A DNA stretch of 64,000 nt from Dryococelus australis (GCA_029891345.1 CM056997.1:215861212-215925211), one strand, 5' to 3'; numbered from the stretch's first letter, positions 1-12,475 are shown. The notes: a model not told the origin generated them from the letters alone. Numbers and translations are program-made.

Positions 1-1065
1 AAACTGCATAATGAGGAAGCTTGTGGGTACTTTGGTGTCAATAAGATGCTCAATAGAATTAGACTGAGATTCTACTGGCTTCATTGTCGGGAGGATGCTG
101 AGAAGCGGTGCGATTGTACGACACCTGCACTGCGAGGAAGGGCCCAAGGACCAGAGGACCAGGTTATCTCCCGAAATGAAATGTTGGAGCCCCATTCGAA
201 AGGATGGGAGTGGACATTTTGGGTCCTTTGCCTGTCACCGAGAGAGGTAATCGGTATCTACCGGTGGATCAAGATTATTTTACTAAGTGGCCTGAGGTAA
301 TTCCCTCCTGAACTGCGAAGCATGTACTGTGGCTGAGGCATTACTATTTATTTGTATTTCGAGGTTAGAGGTGCCACTAGAACTCCATTCTGATCAGGGA
401 GGAAACTTTGAAGATGCAGTCTTCCAGGAGGTAACAAAAATGCTGGGCATGAAAAAGGCTAGGATTACAGCCTTACACCCTCAGTTAGATGAAATGGCCG
501 AGAAGCTCAACTACACTCTGGAGCAGTACCTGTCAATCTTTGTCGCAGACAACCAAAAGGACTGGGATTCAAAGGTGTCATTGTTTTTTCTCGTTTACTG
601 CTCAGTATTCACGAGTCGACAAGGGCAACACCATGAAGAATGCGGTTTGGAAGAGAACTACGTCTCCCCAGTGACCTGGCGTTTGGTCGACCAGAAGAGG
701 AAGCTGCATTGCTTGATTATGCCAGTGAATTATGTAACAGACTCGTTGACATTCATGATGTTGCTCGACAGTACCTCAGGATAAAAAGTGACAGGATGAA
801 GATGTGGTACAAGAGACTGTCAGATGGGGTATTTCAAGAAGGACAACTGGTGTGTCTCTACAACCCACTCAGGAAAAAAGGGTACTTACCGAAGCTACAG
901 AAATTTTGGGAAGGCCCCTACAGGATTCTGAAGAGGATCGGTGATGTGGTTTTTCGGATTTGTCTTCAAGGCTTTTGGCCGAAGCCAAAGGTTGTCCACA
1001 ACGACCATCTGGCATTCTACGAATGTCCGGACATTGCCGAGTCTGTTTGGGACGAAGAGACTTGA
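1..1065 (+). pseudogene. Ty3/gypsy-like integrase, 3' part of pol, broken
   Basis: The region reads as the integrase end of a Ty3/gypsy-type pol polyprotein, which inserts retrotransposon cDNA into the genome. Around 60-120 there is an H2C2-like zinc-binding remnant. At about 265-295 one frame gives a YFTKWPE-type motif around the first catalytic Asp. ORF 329-784 carries HSDQGGNF (second catalytic Asp) and then HPQLDEMAEKLN, where the usual catalytic Glu region is found. ORF 640-1065 carries FGRELRLPSD and the C-terminal GPY/F-type motif WEGPYRILKRIG and stops at 1063-1065. The domain order is normal but lies in different frames: one change near 250-330, and another near 600-612 followed by an in-frame stop just before 640. 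Gag, protease, RT and RNase H lie outside the window or are lost. The family is clear; the clade is not. Confidence 0.85.
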
Positions 1066-1560
1066 GGAGGGAGCAATGTGACATGTTGCTGGTTGGCACC
1101 ATGCGAGTGAGCAGGTAGAAAGGCAGAATTTGCGATAAGCCACAGTGCGAGTGACAAGCGGGCGCCACGCCACATATTAGTTACAAATAGGCCGACAAGA
1201 TAATATTTTACGCATGATGCTGCATGACCCTGGTTGTAGCGATATCTGCATTTATCTGAAGAATGCTCTGGATTACTGACCTAGGCTCTCAGTGCAACTC
1301 GGAGTGTGTTGAACCTTCGATATGGTCAGGGTTAGACTATAAAAATTGCATCAGATCTTTGAGCTGGCTATTTTCGTTTTGGAGTGGCTGAATGGATAAC
1401 TTGCGGGGTTCTGAGCGAGTGGCATGGTCATATGTGGGAAAAGGAAGGTGGCGACTGCGAGTGTCAACATTTTGAAGGTTGTGACTGGAGCCTGGACTAT
1501 TTGATCATGTGAGTGAGTGAAAGACCTTATGTACCTGATGGAAACAGATAGCCTGAACAC
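1066..1560 (+). repeat. probable 3' LTR of the gypsy-like element
   Basis: Right after the integrase stop is a purine-rich run (gaggagggagcaa) like a polypurine tract. Then, from 1077, comes tgtgacatgttgc, a normal TG-type LTR start. A TATA-like gactataaaaattgc at about 1334 fits an LTR promoter. The far end is uncertain: a CA ending near 1558-1560 is possible. No 5' LTR is in the window for comparison, so this is inference from position. Confidence 0.45.
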
Positions 1561-2307
1561 ATGCTAATAATGGGTATGAGATAATTGACTGTAATTAAGA
1601 GAGAAATTAAGAAGGCCATTTAGAAAAGTTGAAAAAATATTAAATAGTGCTCTCCCTATTAAATATAAATACTATAAGTGGAGATAGCTCATTGATATAC
1701 ATAGTAACAGAGTGAATATATTAGTAATGAAATTTAGTTTCTTTTATTTTTATTCATTATTAGAACCTCCATCCCTTACGATCTCAGGTACGCTCCTTAT
1801 GCATCGTCGGCTTGGAACAGTATGTTGCTACTTGGGTAAGGAATGGGTGTAGTTTTAAGTTGGGTCATAAGTTAGTTTCTAAGCCATCTCTTGATAAGTC
1901 ATCACTATCAGGCATAATAGCAGCATACGCTAATAAGTCCTGCACTACACAGTGCAATTCTTAGCCTGTGTTGCAGCGGTACAAGCACATGTTTAACGCA
2001 TAAACTTAAATCGTGGCAACGTAAGAATTTACAAAATGTCTTGTGAATGGAAGGGAAGAGCAAGTGACAATTTCCTGGGGTGTTCGTGTATCCGGAGAGC
2101 AAACAATGGAAGAATGTGACCTCTGAGGGTATATTCAAAAACACGGAAATTTCACGAGGCAAGTTAGACTTCAAAAACGAATACATTTGTGTTACTCTTG
2201 CGATTAGATCGCATTTTATTAGATACACTTTGAAGGTCTCTACACAAATGACAAGCGAACACGTAAGTAAATAATAAGAGAATCCCGCACTACATGGTCT
2301 GGGGAAA
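1561..2307. other. no gene seen, AT-rich
   Basis: AT-rich spacer. The small reading frames on both strands have no recognisable motif and look like chance. Confidence 0.5.
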
Positions 2308-2525
2308 TATGTCTTTCGCGAAAATATTTCAGGATAATTTGTGTTCCAGAACACTTTAGTTCAGAACCCCTTTCTTGACTGAATAATTGCATTGCTAGTT
2401 GTAGTTTAAAACACTTTAACTCACATCCACTTTTGTAATTGACTGATTTACTTGTTACGTATTTTAAGTGTTTCCCTGTGAATTAGATACTACTGGTGTG
2501 ACGGTACTCTGATTCGTCACTCAGG
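2308..2525 (+). repeat. MITE family M, partial copy
   Basis: It begins with the family's end signature tttcgcgaaaatatttcagg, followed by gttccagaacactttagttc as in the copies at 10.9, 12.7 and 31.7 kb. A second aaacactttaactca block follows. No matching 3' terminal repeat is visible, so the copy is truncated or decayed. Confidence 0.5.
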
Positions 2526-2664
2526 TGATGAAACGTCCTATAAAACACACACACCTATTAAACAAAGAGAAGCTGCTGTGAGGATAGTAAAGTATTAAAA
2601 TCTAAAAGTGCGTATCTCTGTTCGCGAAAATCGGGTCAAAGGTGAATGAAGAGAGTTGAGCAGC

Positions 2665-2872
2665 TCTTCACAGTGAGGTCTTGAGAGCTTATGAGTGCGA
2701 TAGAGCTGAGTATTGAGTGGCGTCGGAATGCAAGGGCGATAAACTCGCCGATAAACTCGCCGACCAACGGCATCGTACGGCACGATACCCACATGCGAAA
2801 ATCCGTGAGTTACCTCACCAGGAATCGAATCTGATTCGCCTAGGTGGGAGACGAGTAGTCTGGCCATTCGCA
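2665..2872 (-). mobile_element. tRNA-derived SINE, family S1
   Basis: On the minus strand the sequence runs from a decayed tRNA-like head with a B-box-like gattcgattcctgg into the shared body, which has an atccgtgag/cgcatgtggg block, a tcggcgagttt block and ends in tctcaagacctcactg. The same order is seen at 9.0, 13.1, 14.3, 31.0 and 34.3 kb. The block gataaactcgcc is locally doubled (about 2740-2762). Confidence 0.65.
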
Positions 2873-3764
2873 GTGTAAATTATCTGCCGTATGAACATTC
2901 TACATTTTGTACACAGTTATGTATATGGTTTAGAAATCTTGTATTTTAATTATAATGCCCATTGGATAGCTTGCATTTATACTCGCTGCGAATTACGAAA
3001 TGTAATTCTCCAGTGTAACCTCGCATGAATAAATGTAACTTCTGTTTTGACAAGACGTCAAATTTGGTTCCTCTGAAGTTGGTTGGTTATATCTAGACAT
3101 ATGAAAAATTTGCGAGCTCAATGACCTGCAGGCTAGACTCGACAGTCTTATGTACAAATATGCCGATATCGTCTGTACATTAGTTGTCTGCTGTTACAGT
3201 GGAAGGTGGACAATTGACACCATTCTCTAGGACGCGTCAAACTCCGTGCGAACCAATCGCTGACATAATACTGTATAAACGCACGTGTTTAGAATTCTAG
3301 CTTGTACCAAAATGAAGCCGCGAATACTTCAGGTCTCTAGTTATATCATCTTGATACTTAATTGTTTCACAATGACACGTAATTGACGCACAGGTGCATG
3401 CATTAGGTGAAAACCACTGCTAGGAATATTGAAATGTGCCAGAAGCAAGCACAACTGGCAGGAAATAAACTAATGAAGGTATCGAAAGTTCACAAACAAC
3501 CCACAAGCAGTTGTAACTAGAGAGCTAAAAAAAAAATGCACGAACTCATTAGGAGATTAGCTAACACGTCTAGGAAAATCTAGGACTAATAATAAGCGAG
3601 AACTATATTCAGATCCAGTCATGTCTTCGCAATTTTGTAATAAGCAGTTCATGAGTTGCTGACCTCGGTATAAGCGTTAAAACTCTAGCCTACAGGGAAC
3701 TGAACTAGCGAATTTGACAATCACTGACCATAATTATGAACACGCGATTTTTGTGTATGTGTCT
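2873..3764. other. no gene seen
   Basis: AT-rich unique-looking sequence. No motif, tandem repeat or RNA gene was recognised. Confidence 0.5.
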
Positions 3765-4320
3765 GGTTATATTCCAAAACACTTCAGCTCAGATCCATTT
3801 GTCCGACTCGGAGGGCTTAAACACCTACGCGTCTGAGGTGCCAGCTCGCAAATAACAGACTTTAAATACCGAAGTACCGTAATCCTTACTGGCCCAGTCA
3901 GATGCGACAATGCCACAGGGTAGATACAAACACAGAGGCGAAATAGAGTGATGCTTACTTCAATGTTGGAGTGGCCAATCGATTGATTGAAATAACTAGG
4001 CTCTGTGAAGAGACAGGACCTTTTGTTGGATTGGCTACTGAGTGCTGCTTTGGTCGGGGTGCTGGCTGGCAAGTAAGCTGCCGTGCGCTGATTGGCGAAC
4101 GGCGTTCGTATGTGCTACTTGCCTTTGACGCCATATTGCCCACGTGTGCGGCTGGAGCTCGCGGAACAAGCAGCTTTTTCAACTTGTGTGTCCTAAAGTG
4201 ATCTTTCCACAAAGAAACGCTTCCAGTAATCAAAGGAAATCTACAGGTGTGCGGGTATAATATTGAAGTCGAGATTAAGTGGAGCTCTTTAGGCGAAAAC
4301 CACGTGTCCCGGACTATAAC
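3765..4320. repeat. decayed MITE-M copy with an inserted dispersed repeat
   Basis: The left part (ttccaaaacacttcagctca) and right part (gcgaaaaccacgtgtcccgg) match the ends of the MITE-M family. Between them, about 3990-4150, lies a segment with ggctggcaagtaagctgcc and gctgattggcgaacgg that recurs at 32,990-33,180. The arrangement suggests one repeat inside another, but the borders are unclear. Confidence 0.4.
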
Positions 4321-5076
4321 ATACTTCTCGAAGAAAAAAATATTTTTGAACAATCCACATATCAAAAAACTCCCAGAAAATCCTGTGGGAGTATGAAATT
4401 TCTTCCAGGACCAGAACCACGTGATACTTGATAGGCATTTTCCGACCCTACGAATACCTTTGTTGCACGGCACAAAGCGCGCATGCGCACAAACATTACT
4501 TGATAAGGGTGGTAGGGGAGGCGTTTCCGGGGTGCGCACCTGGGGGCCGATGAGCAGCTATTGTGGTGGCGGGCCACGCAGGGAGAATGGTCCTCGCGGA
4601 TCCCCAGGAAGTGCTCGGGGGGTGTCCTCAAGTTGCCCTGGTTCAGGATCCCCCGGGGGTGTCAGCCGTGCACACGTGTAGAGGGAGCCCCATTTCCCCC
4701 AGGAAGTGGGCGTCGCAGGGACAACACCTTACTTTTCGAGGGACTCCTTCAGGGAATCTCTTGTATGGAGAAGCACGACCTCTTCCAGACATCAAGCCCT
4801 CCTCCACTCCTCTGCAAGTGTCGGCTGGGGATTTCTCTGTCACAGGCGAGATCACAGCTTCTTCAACACCACCAACCCTGCAAGCAGGAACACCAGTTCT
4901 CAGGACTCCTTATTTTACCGAAAATAATTACTATTTATTTGAATTTAGCGGTTGGCGTAGTCCTGCAAAATTCTCACAATTATTTAGGACACACTAGAAT
5001 TCACTAACCTGTACACACCGGACTACAATTCGTAATTTCATTGGCTATTGGCCTTTATATGGCGTCACTGATAGTT
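4321..5076. other. GC-rich block with unassigned reading frames
   Basis: From about 4500 to 4900 the base composition shifts to GC-rich, with overlapping reading frames of up to about 148 codons (for example 4563-4997 on plus). None shows a domain, signal peptide or membrane segment that I recognise, and open frames are expected by chance in GC-rich DNA. It could be a decayed repeat or part of a host exon or UTR; I cannot tell. Confidence 0.35.
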
Positions 5077-5363
5077 GGGACACCCGAATTCGGGAAAAGA
5101 TTTCAGCATGTGTTAGATTTCAATACTATGCAGTCGTACCAGCCGATTTCTTTTGCTTATGGTGGCGTGTTTTCATGTCAAGACGTTTTCATGCTTGACT
5201 GGCCAATCACAATTAGGAAACTTCAATACCGTTAGTCTGTGATTCGCGCACAAACATCTGAGACGCGTAACACGGAAACCATCCAATCACGAAAGGGCAT
5301 TTGAGCTGAAGTGTTATGAAACACAAATTATCGTGAAATCTTTAGCCGAAAATCGGGTGTCCC
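5077..5363. mobile_element. MITE family M, near-complete copy
   Basis: This 287-bp unit starts gggacacccga and ends with its exact reverse complement tcgggtgtccc. The inverted similarity extends inward as gggaaaagattt against ctaaagatttcacg. The interior shares the family's gattggcc, gattcgcgcacaaac and gacgcg blocks. There is no coding capacity, as expected for a non-autonomous DNA transposon. Confidence 0.65.
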
Positions 5364-6109
5364 TATTTATATAGACACAGAAATGACGCTGGTTCAGTTG
5401 AGAACAAGCCAGACTTCAATCACATCCATGCATCTTCAGTCATATTTTTTATTGGATTGTAGTTCGTAAGCAAATTCATCTTCTAATTCGAAACGAGAGA
5501 CATGCTATCTGAAGGAGGAGTGGGGTGGGGTGGGGTGGTGTAAAACTAAAGCATTAGCCAATGAACAACGAATTGAGGCCCGAGAAAACATAATATTTTG
5601 GTGTCTAGTAGTTAACACCAAGCTCTCAAGGCCTTACAACCTATTCTAGCCAAGCCAGTGACATCACGACTAGTAGGTCTGCATGGGTGGCCAATATAGC
5701 TGGCAGTTTAGTTAGTTTAGGCATGTGACGTGTTGCATTTCCCTTCATACCCACAAAGTTTGACGTGTAAGAAGATGTTTATCTGTTAACGAGGCCTACT
5801 TAAAAAAAAACATAAGTAACATTTAAGATTATTTTGTGTATGTGCGCGTGTGTGTGTGCGCGCGAGTGTGTGCTATCACAGGCAATAGTTAAGGATATTT
5901 GTTTAGTTATACATTGCTGCTTGTTTAATGAATTATTTGCAGTAATTTGTGCTTCTGTTAAAGGCATTTCAGTGATCTCAAACAAATTTACTGGAAGAAT
6001 TTTCGCTTTTTAATAAGTAAGTTTCTACAAATTATTACAAACAACATATTTGCACAAAATACAGTACACAGCGAGCTACAGTACATTACAAAGAGGTTAT
6101 ATTTACAAT
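5364..6109. other. no gene; G-rich and GT-repeat patches
   Basis: It holds a tggggtggggtggggtgg run near 5519-5538 that could form a G-quadruplex, and a GT/GC dinucleotide repeat at about 5836-5874. Nothing else was recognised. Confidence 0.55.
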
Positions 6110-6613
6110 ACACTCCCTAGTGGACACTATTACCTCGTTCCTATAGTCCATTCGCGCTTTCTTCGGCCTTTTGTAATCGAACCTTTGAAAAATTCTCCTA
6201 GGCGTATTACGTCAACCTGTTATTCAAATAACTTGTACTCCACAAATATTTAACACAGAGATTAACTTTAGAGTGCCGTATTATTAAATAAATGAAACTT
6301 TACCTTAGTATCATCTATAACTTGTAATATTTATTTCGTATTAAATATGAATTAACAACAGCGAGAGCAGCGACGTGTTGGCAATGGCTCGTAAGAAATA
6401 GTTCACAGTTACAATATTTTTTAACCTCGTTTGTATGTATACTAATTGTAAGGTAAACGTTGCCAATTTATATATTTGTATGTTAGATAGCACTGACGGA
6501 AACAAATTTCATTGCTGCAGTTAAAAATATCTGCGTAAATTCCCGTGTGTAGGCTGGTGTTTTTTTTTTTTTCATCCGGAGCAAAGGGTCAATATGTGAA
6601 GCAGAGCGTGTCG

Positions 6614-6648
<35 letters not shown>

Positions 6649-7980
6649 TCTCGTTCTCTCTGTCTCTCTTCTCGCTCTCGGGAAGATCGTACCACCTGTG
6701 TAGGAAAGGTATACATTTTGTTAGTTCTAATTTCAGCACATTTCATACTAATTAAGTAACAATATTGATGTTTGTGATTGTAATTTACAACTGAAACGAA
6801 ATTTTATGGTTTAAATGCCTATTATACGTTATTTAGATGGAACTACATATTTGAGATGCGATGGCGTAACACAGCTCGTTGCGCGACACTTACAAATCCA
6901 GCAGGTTGGCAGACGTGGTATGGAAAGCATTCCCAATATGGCGGCGGCGGGCGATTATACCCAGTGCATTATGACTGGCAGTGGTGTGGCGACATACAAT
7001 GACACGGCGTGTTTCAGAATGATTTGTCAAGTTCTTACTCGTGATTTTGAAACATCTTAGGGAAGTTACAATGTTGTGATAAGTATGTTTCCGCGGCACG
7101 GCAGGGTTGATTAATATACTGTAACGAGTGTTGTGATCGCTGCGTGTGCAAGGGCGAAGTCGCCATTTCCGGCTATGGTGGCCGCGTTGTAATCGTTACG
7201 CAGGCCTGTGGATTTCAAATATGTGCAAAGTTTATACGTTTTAACCATTAACTGATGTTATGACGAAGTTAATCATTTATATTCACGTCTATTTATCACA
7301 ATGTTGTACCTTTGCGCTAGGTGTTTGAAACACAGTTGCGTAACGAGCTTACGTTTCTGTGATGTGAATGTCTGCGACAATCCCAGCGAAATACTAGGCC
7401 CACCAAGATAAATTTAAATAAATAATAAAATAAAGCTACAAATCAGGAAGTGCGGTACCAATGCATGTAAATAATAGCGGAATAAATGTTACGGTATGCC
7501 TATGTGTTTGCATGTTCACCACTATCTTGTACGTTTGTCGATGTACAATAAATAAGCGACACGAGTTGCGTGCTTGAATTTACTGTGTCGTTTCTTTGGA
7601 CTGGTTGTCCATTCGTTTTAACTTTTATTCCAAACACATATTGAGAACAACAGATTAAATACTACTGTTGTTTACGCCACAGTTGTAACAAACACCGCCG
7701 TGGAAAAATATTGTGTATTATATGTAACGTCCTATATCGTGTGTAACAGATAGTTATAAAGCTGACATAAATATTGTTATAGGCCTAAATAGTGAACATT
7801 CGTAGGAAATGGTTTCTGCAATATGACATAATTATTTGAACAGTTGTAAACAGCAACCAACACATTTCACAGTTATAAAAGTAGAAGTCACATAGCAGTG
7901 TTTTTGTTTACGTGTAGCGGAAGGATACGTAATCAGTAACCAAAAGTATAAATTTGGTAGGGCTTCAGGAAAGGCCGAAT
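6110..7980 (+). repeat. 1.9-kb dispersed repeat, left copy
   Basis: The whole interval matches, in inverted orientation and in the same order, the segment at about 36,010-37,985. Anchors include tgctctcgctgttgttaatt (rc of 6357-6376), the cacgtctgccaac block near 6905, gtgtttgaaacacag near 7320 and the accagtcca block near 7600. No coding region is evident. A CT microsatellite (6612-6680) sits inside this copy only. It is probably a non-autonomous mobile element; clean termini were not resolved. Confidence 0.7.
6612..6680. repeat. CT microsatellite
   Basis: Near-continuous CT dinucleotides with a few interruptions, inside the left copy of the 1.9-kb repeat. The right copy has only a purine-rich, non-tandem stretch at the matching place. 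Confidence 0.9.
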
Positions 7981-9017
7981 TTATTGTGAATCAACTATAA
8001 CTATAAAATAATTACGTAATGTTTGACGGTGAGTTGTTATATTTAGATAATGTGGCCTAGTCTTATTTATGAGCGTCGTCTCTTTATTGTTTACAAATGT
8101 AGTAGAGTAAATGCATTCATTTTAAATACTCAGAGCATATAATATTAAGTAACATTTCTTTCCTTGTTTTCTAATTGGCAACACAATAGACGCCACGAAT
8201 ATTTTGTATTCTGTTCTCCCTGTTTCCCGCGCTCAGACTTATTTCGAAACAATGTCACGCAGATATTTTATTGCCAGAGATTGGAAGGCCTTGTATTTTC
8301 TGTAGTAACAGTTTGACTTATCTGTCATCGTTAGCCTGCGAGTCTGCGTAACTGGATTCATATTGGACATTAAAGCGTCGAAAATGTATTATTGGCTGAA
8401 TGAGTCCTTTATGTGTGCCGTTCAAATTTCAAACCAATTGTAATAATAAATGTAGTGTAAAGAGTATGTACATACTACTGTTCAGTGTGTTGTCAAATAA
8501 TAACGCGAAATTTGCATGTCTCTATTGATGAGATGTTCTTAAAGTCTCCGCGTCCTAGAAACTTGCCCGTGAATCAGAGGCGTTGAGTACTGCAGTGTCT
8601 AATTTTGTGAAGTGAAGAGATTTGACTAGCACTTAAGGCAGATTCCCACCAGCAATCTTGAATTTATGGAATTTATGCCATACTCTAGAAATACAGTTTT
8701 GAATCATGTTTTTTTTTTTTTTTTCCTTGGAACGACAGATTACAGAGCATTGCCTAGCGCATTATCTGTGGTCAGTATTTGTTGATTACTCTATATATCG
8801 TCGCCTTTGAAATCGTTCGCAAGAAATAATCCCGCGTTTGGCCTCGACAGTTACCAGCTAAACATTAATAAATGTAACGAAGCTGTGGCAGTTCGATAAA
8901 GTTTGGGAAGCTGTATTTTAGGATATGTCATGCGGAAAATTTCAATACATCTTCTGAAATAAAAGCTGTGGCGAAAAATCGGTAAATTCAAGACGGCGGG
9001 TTGGCATCCGCCTTAAC
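7981..9017. other. no gene seen, AT-rich
   Basis: AT-rich sequence with a poly-T run near 8709-8724. No convincing coding, RNA or repeat feature was recognised. Confidence 0.5.
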
Positions 9018-9243
9018 AGCGAGGTCTTGAGAGCCGATGTGGGGTGGTTGAGGTGACTATGGAACAGTGCCGGAATGAAGGGGCAAGGGAAACGGGAGAT
9101 CCCCGAGAAAACCCGCCGACCAATGGTATCGTCCAGCACGAGTTCCAACATACGAAACTCCGGGAGTGACCCGGCTGGGGTTTGAACCCGGTTCGCCTTG
9201 GTGGTAGGCGAGCAGGCTAACCGCTCAGCCATCCTCGGCCCGG
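9018..9243 (-). mobile_element. tRNA-derived SINE, family S1 (best-preserved head)
   Basis: Read on minus from about 9243, it begins ggccgaggatggctgagcgg, an A-box-like start of the tRNA-Leu/Ser kind. A B-box gggttcaaaccccag follows, then cgggtcactcccgg and the family body, ending in gctctcaagacctcgc. An RNA polymerase III promoter is therefore recognisable. It is the least decayed S1 copy in the window. Confidence 0.8.
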
Positions 9244-10474
9244 TGTCTAATTTTGATTGGTACATGCAAAAACCACGGTGTTACCGCTAAATGCAGCCGC
9301 ACACGCCAGTAATATTATGTCACTGACTTGCAACGTTTGGGAATGACGTTCGCCTATCAGCGCCTCGTATATTATTCTCCAGGTGGCAGGTGATATCCAA
9401 ACAGATAGCATTTTCGTTCCCAGATCTTTACACTATTGTTTAGCTACTGAGGGATAATGATAAAGTGAACACCTTTGAAAGCAAACTTCGACAAATGACA
9501 CTGCCCATAAAATTTTGAGTGCGGTACACATTTACTGACAAATTAGACAAGCTAGAAATGAGGCCCCTATATACTCTAATGCGTGACTGCAAGACCTGAC
9601 ACGCTTACTATAATGAACAACGTTAATCTTACTGGCCGGTTTTGAGGTAAATGCAAACTACTCTGCAGGACTTATGGCCAGACTACTAACTCTTTAGATG
9701 GAGAGATGCATGAGACGGAAATTAGAGTACGTAGTCTGTCGTCTCGGCTCTGCAGTGCGGAGTGGATCAGCCACGACAGACACGAGGCTCGTGATATCCG
9801 CGGGGAGCGTGGCCGATGTGAGCCACAATAGGTCGACCTAGCAGGCGCGTAATCGCTTTGTCGCGGCTCCATTCACAGCCTCCTTGCTACGCGGTCACGC
9901 CGCGTCAAGTTGGAAATGCTTCCCATACAACCGCTGCCATGCCATGACGCATGGCCCAAATTAAAAAATGAAACACCGCCTTTGTGCTTTATAATGTTTT
10001 TTATTCCTTTCAACCTGACGCTCTTTTGATATTGTGACTCCAAGGCCAACAAAGCAGCGGCTATGAAGACGTACTGTAACGATTTTTTTAAATCCAAAAT
10101 AGTCCTGCTGCTGCTTTCCAAATATGTTTCGTAATTAAAGCTGTTGACCGACAAAAAGTTAAATTGTTTTATTTGTAAAAATTCCGTTTAGCTTGTTGAC
10201 ATTACTTTAAGCACTATGTGCTTGCAGAAAAAATTGTGTATGTGCATATATATAATATGTGTGTATAATACATATACTATATTTACATATACCTACATAA
10301 TATGTTTTAAAAGGTACGAAATACTTCAGACTATAGATGCGGAATGGATGTATTTACAGCTAACTCCATATCCACGGGCCAGAAAAATTGCGTCTCTAGT
10401 CAGCAACAAGCTGAAATGCCATTCACAATCAGTAACTTGCTAATCAACCGGCAGCCACATCCAAAACTTACTTT
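9244..10474. repeat. dispersed-repeat fragment within gene-free DNA
   Basis: The part at about 9480-9650 (agtgcggtacacattta, gacaagctagaaatg) recurs at 29,870-30,090 as a direct repeat, so it belongs to an undefined dispersed family. The stretch 9700-9950 is more GC-rich. No gene was recognised. Confidence 0.5.
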
Positions 10475-10740
10475 GGTTATCGGCCACGCTCTTACGTGAG
10501 AAGACATGTTGTTATTTGACTGGGCCAACCAGAATAAAATACTCCGTCACTGAACGTCCATGATTCGCGGACAAACACTTGAGGCACGAACACCTGTACC
10601 TAATCAAGAAGGATAAATCTTTTAATGTTAATTTCTCATTGGTCCAGACGAATGGGAAAGTGGCTTCATACACACACATACGTGAGAACCAATACTGAAA
10701 GAATATTTTCTGAATGTGCACAATACGTTGAAACCTAGAA
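10475..10740. repeat. MITE-M related fragment
   Basis: It shares internal blocks with the MITE-M copies (ccagaataaaatactccgtc, cgtccatgattcgcggac), in the same orientation as those at 5.2 and 38.8 kb. The ends are not recognisable, so this is a decayed copy. Confidence 0.45.
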
Positions 10741-10895
10741 AACCGTTGAATTTTCCCGCGTTAAACCGTTGGTTTTGAAGACAGTTTTTCCATTATGCAA
10801 TGTCTAAATCACAGTTATAGTGATTTTTGGACGTACACATGAAATAGACAAAATTGACAGAAAATGTAACATTTGAAACTGAAAGGTCATGTCTA

Positions 10896-11167
10896 GGAGC
10901 ACCTGTTTTTCCCGAAAAAATTTCAGGACAAGTTGTGATCCAAAACACTTTAGTTCTTTCGTAGTTAGAGCATTTGAATGCTTACGCGTCTTCTCGGTCT
11001 GCCTGCCTCACTGTCGGAGAAAATTCATTCTGATTGGTTCACTCCTGTAACAGATGCTCTTCATACAAAAACAGGCGGCCAATGGCCAAAGAAAGGTTGT
11101 AAAAGTGCACATAGAATACTGAAGTCTTGCCTCCGCTGAAATATTTTCGCGAAAAACAGGTTGTTCT
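10896..11167. mobile_element. MITE family M, complete copy
   Basis: This 272-bp unit begins ggagcacctgtttttcccga and its reverse complement begins agaacaacctgtttttcgcg, so the terminal inverted repeats agree over about 26 bp (acctgttttt.c.cgaaaa.atttcag). The interior carries ccaaaacactttagtt and ctgattggtt as in the other copies. Confidence 0.7.
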
Positions 11168-11316
11168 AACTATGTCTTAAATAGTTTTGAAGTATTATTT
11201 ACAGAACAAATATATAACAAATAGCTACAAATAAAAATTTTACAACATTTTCTTTTATTAAGCAATTTAACAATTGCAAAAGCGGTTTATAGCATGGCTT
11301 TGAAGATTTCTTAAAG

Positions 11317-12475
11317 GAACCCCAGCAAACACAACCTGTCGACAAAGTGTCAGCAAATTGTCGGTCCAATTGCCTTTACTGGCGGAAAATGTCATTTCAA
11401 TGCCAGAAGATCTGACAACGGCGTGATATCTTTATTGAGACAGATTGCAAGCCGTTAGAAAATAGACAATGCCCCGCTGTAGTTTTTAGCATAATAGATG
11501 GATATCGTCAAAAATATTTCGGCATGATATAGCAGAGCAAACATGTTGCAAACATTAAAAAAATGTTTCTGGGCCGATTCCCATACAGCATCTTTGTATT
11601 TTCGGTAAGTGAGCAATTTTCTTATTTTTTTCCGGCTCGGTAACGTTTTCGAGACAAGGCTCTTTGTCAAAATAAAGATATAAATATGGTGAATTTTACC
11701 GACTAACTTTTGGAAAGTGTTTCGAATAGGCGAGATGTTAGGTAGCTGTTAACGGCATGGTGTATTTTTTTGAGACTGCGTGTTAACCATTATCATGTTA
11801 TTTTTGTGATTATATATGTGCCACGTGGTAGCCCATTGCATTTGTTGACTTTGAAATTTTTTTCATTGGTACAACCATCCGACAGATATATTAAAAACTA
11901 ACAAAAACTATTTTGTTTGCAAGCCTCTGAAGAAATCGTTTTTTAAATAATCTATGTTTTAAAATTATTTGTAATATTATCACCGAATTTATACATTCCT
12001 TTATAATAATTTGTGTTACGATATATTTTAAAATACTGGAGAGTATCAGTAACTTACGCCGCGGTGTATAGCTAAGCATGCTTGAACTGTCAACTCAAAA
12101 GTCTTAGATTCGAATACCGCACTCGCCAAGTAAAAAGATTTTCATATCATACAATGTGTTGAGAAGTAAATTAAATGAATATATGTAAATAAATTACTAT
12201 TACTAAGATTTTTAATAGAATAGTTAAGGTTTTTTTTTCATTGTTATACTGCTTATTTCTGGGCATCATGCCGCTGCAGGCCCGGCATCGTAACGACATC
12301 CAGCCATCGCAGGCCCGACAGTGTAGGCCAACAGTTAGCCGCCAGTCTATATTGCCATTGGGCCTCTTCCGGCATAAGACAGCGGGCCGGTATCGGCTGG
12401 ACGGAGTTTATCGGCTAGCTTTTATCGGCCCGATTCTAGCCCGTACTTTCCGTGTGTGCTGGGTTTCATGATATT
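11317..12475. mobile_element. possible TIR element with GGCCCGAT-rich right end
   Basis: The left end ccccagcaaacaca (about 11317) and the reverse complement of the right end (cccagcacacacgg, ending about 12470) look like terminal inverted repeats. The right end is rich in ggcccgattctagcccgt-type sequence, which recurs at 29,508-29,620 (ggcccgattctggcccgt). The interior, 11.45-12.2 kb, is AT-rich without recognisable coding. One element or two fragments cannot be decided. Confidence 0.4.

Noticed and set aside
4421-5007. Overlapping open frames of 86-148 codons
   Set aside because: Several frames are open at once in GC-rich DNA, with no motif and no clear start context; chance is enough.
6483-6746. 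Arg/Glu-rich minus-strand frame
   Set aside because: It is a translation of the CT microsatellite.
9018-9243. Functional tRNA-Leu/Ser gene
   Set aside because: The head has pol III boxes, but the sequence continues into a shared SINE body and no intact acceptor stem is seen.
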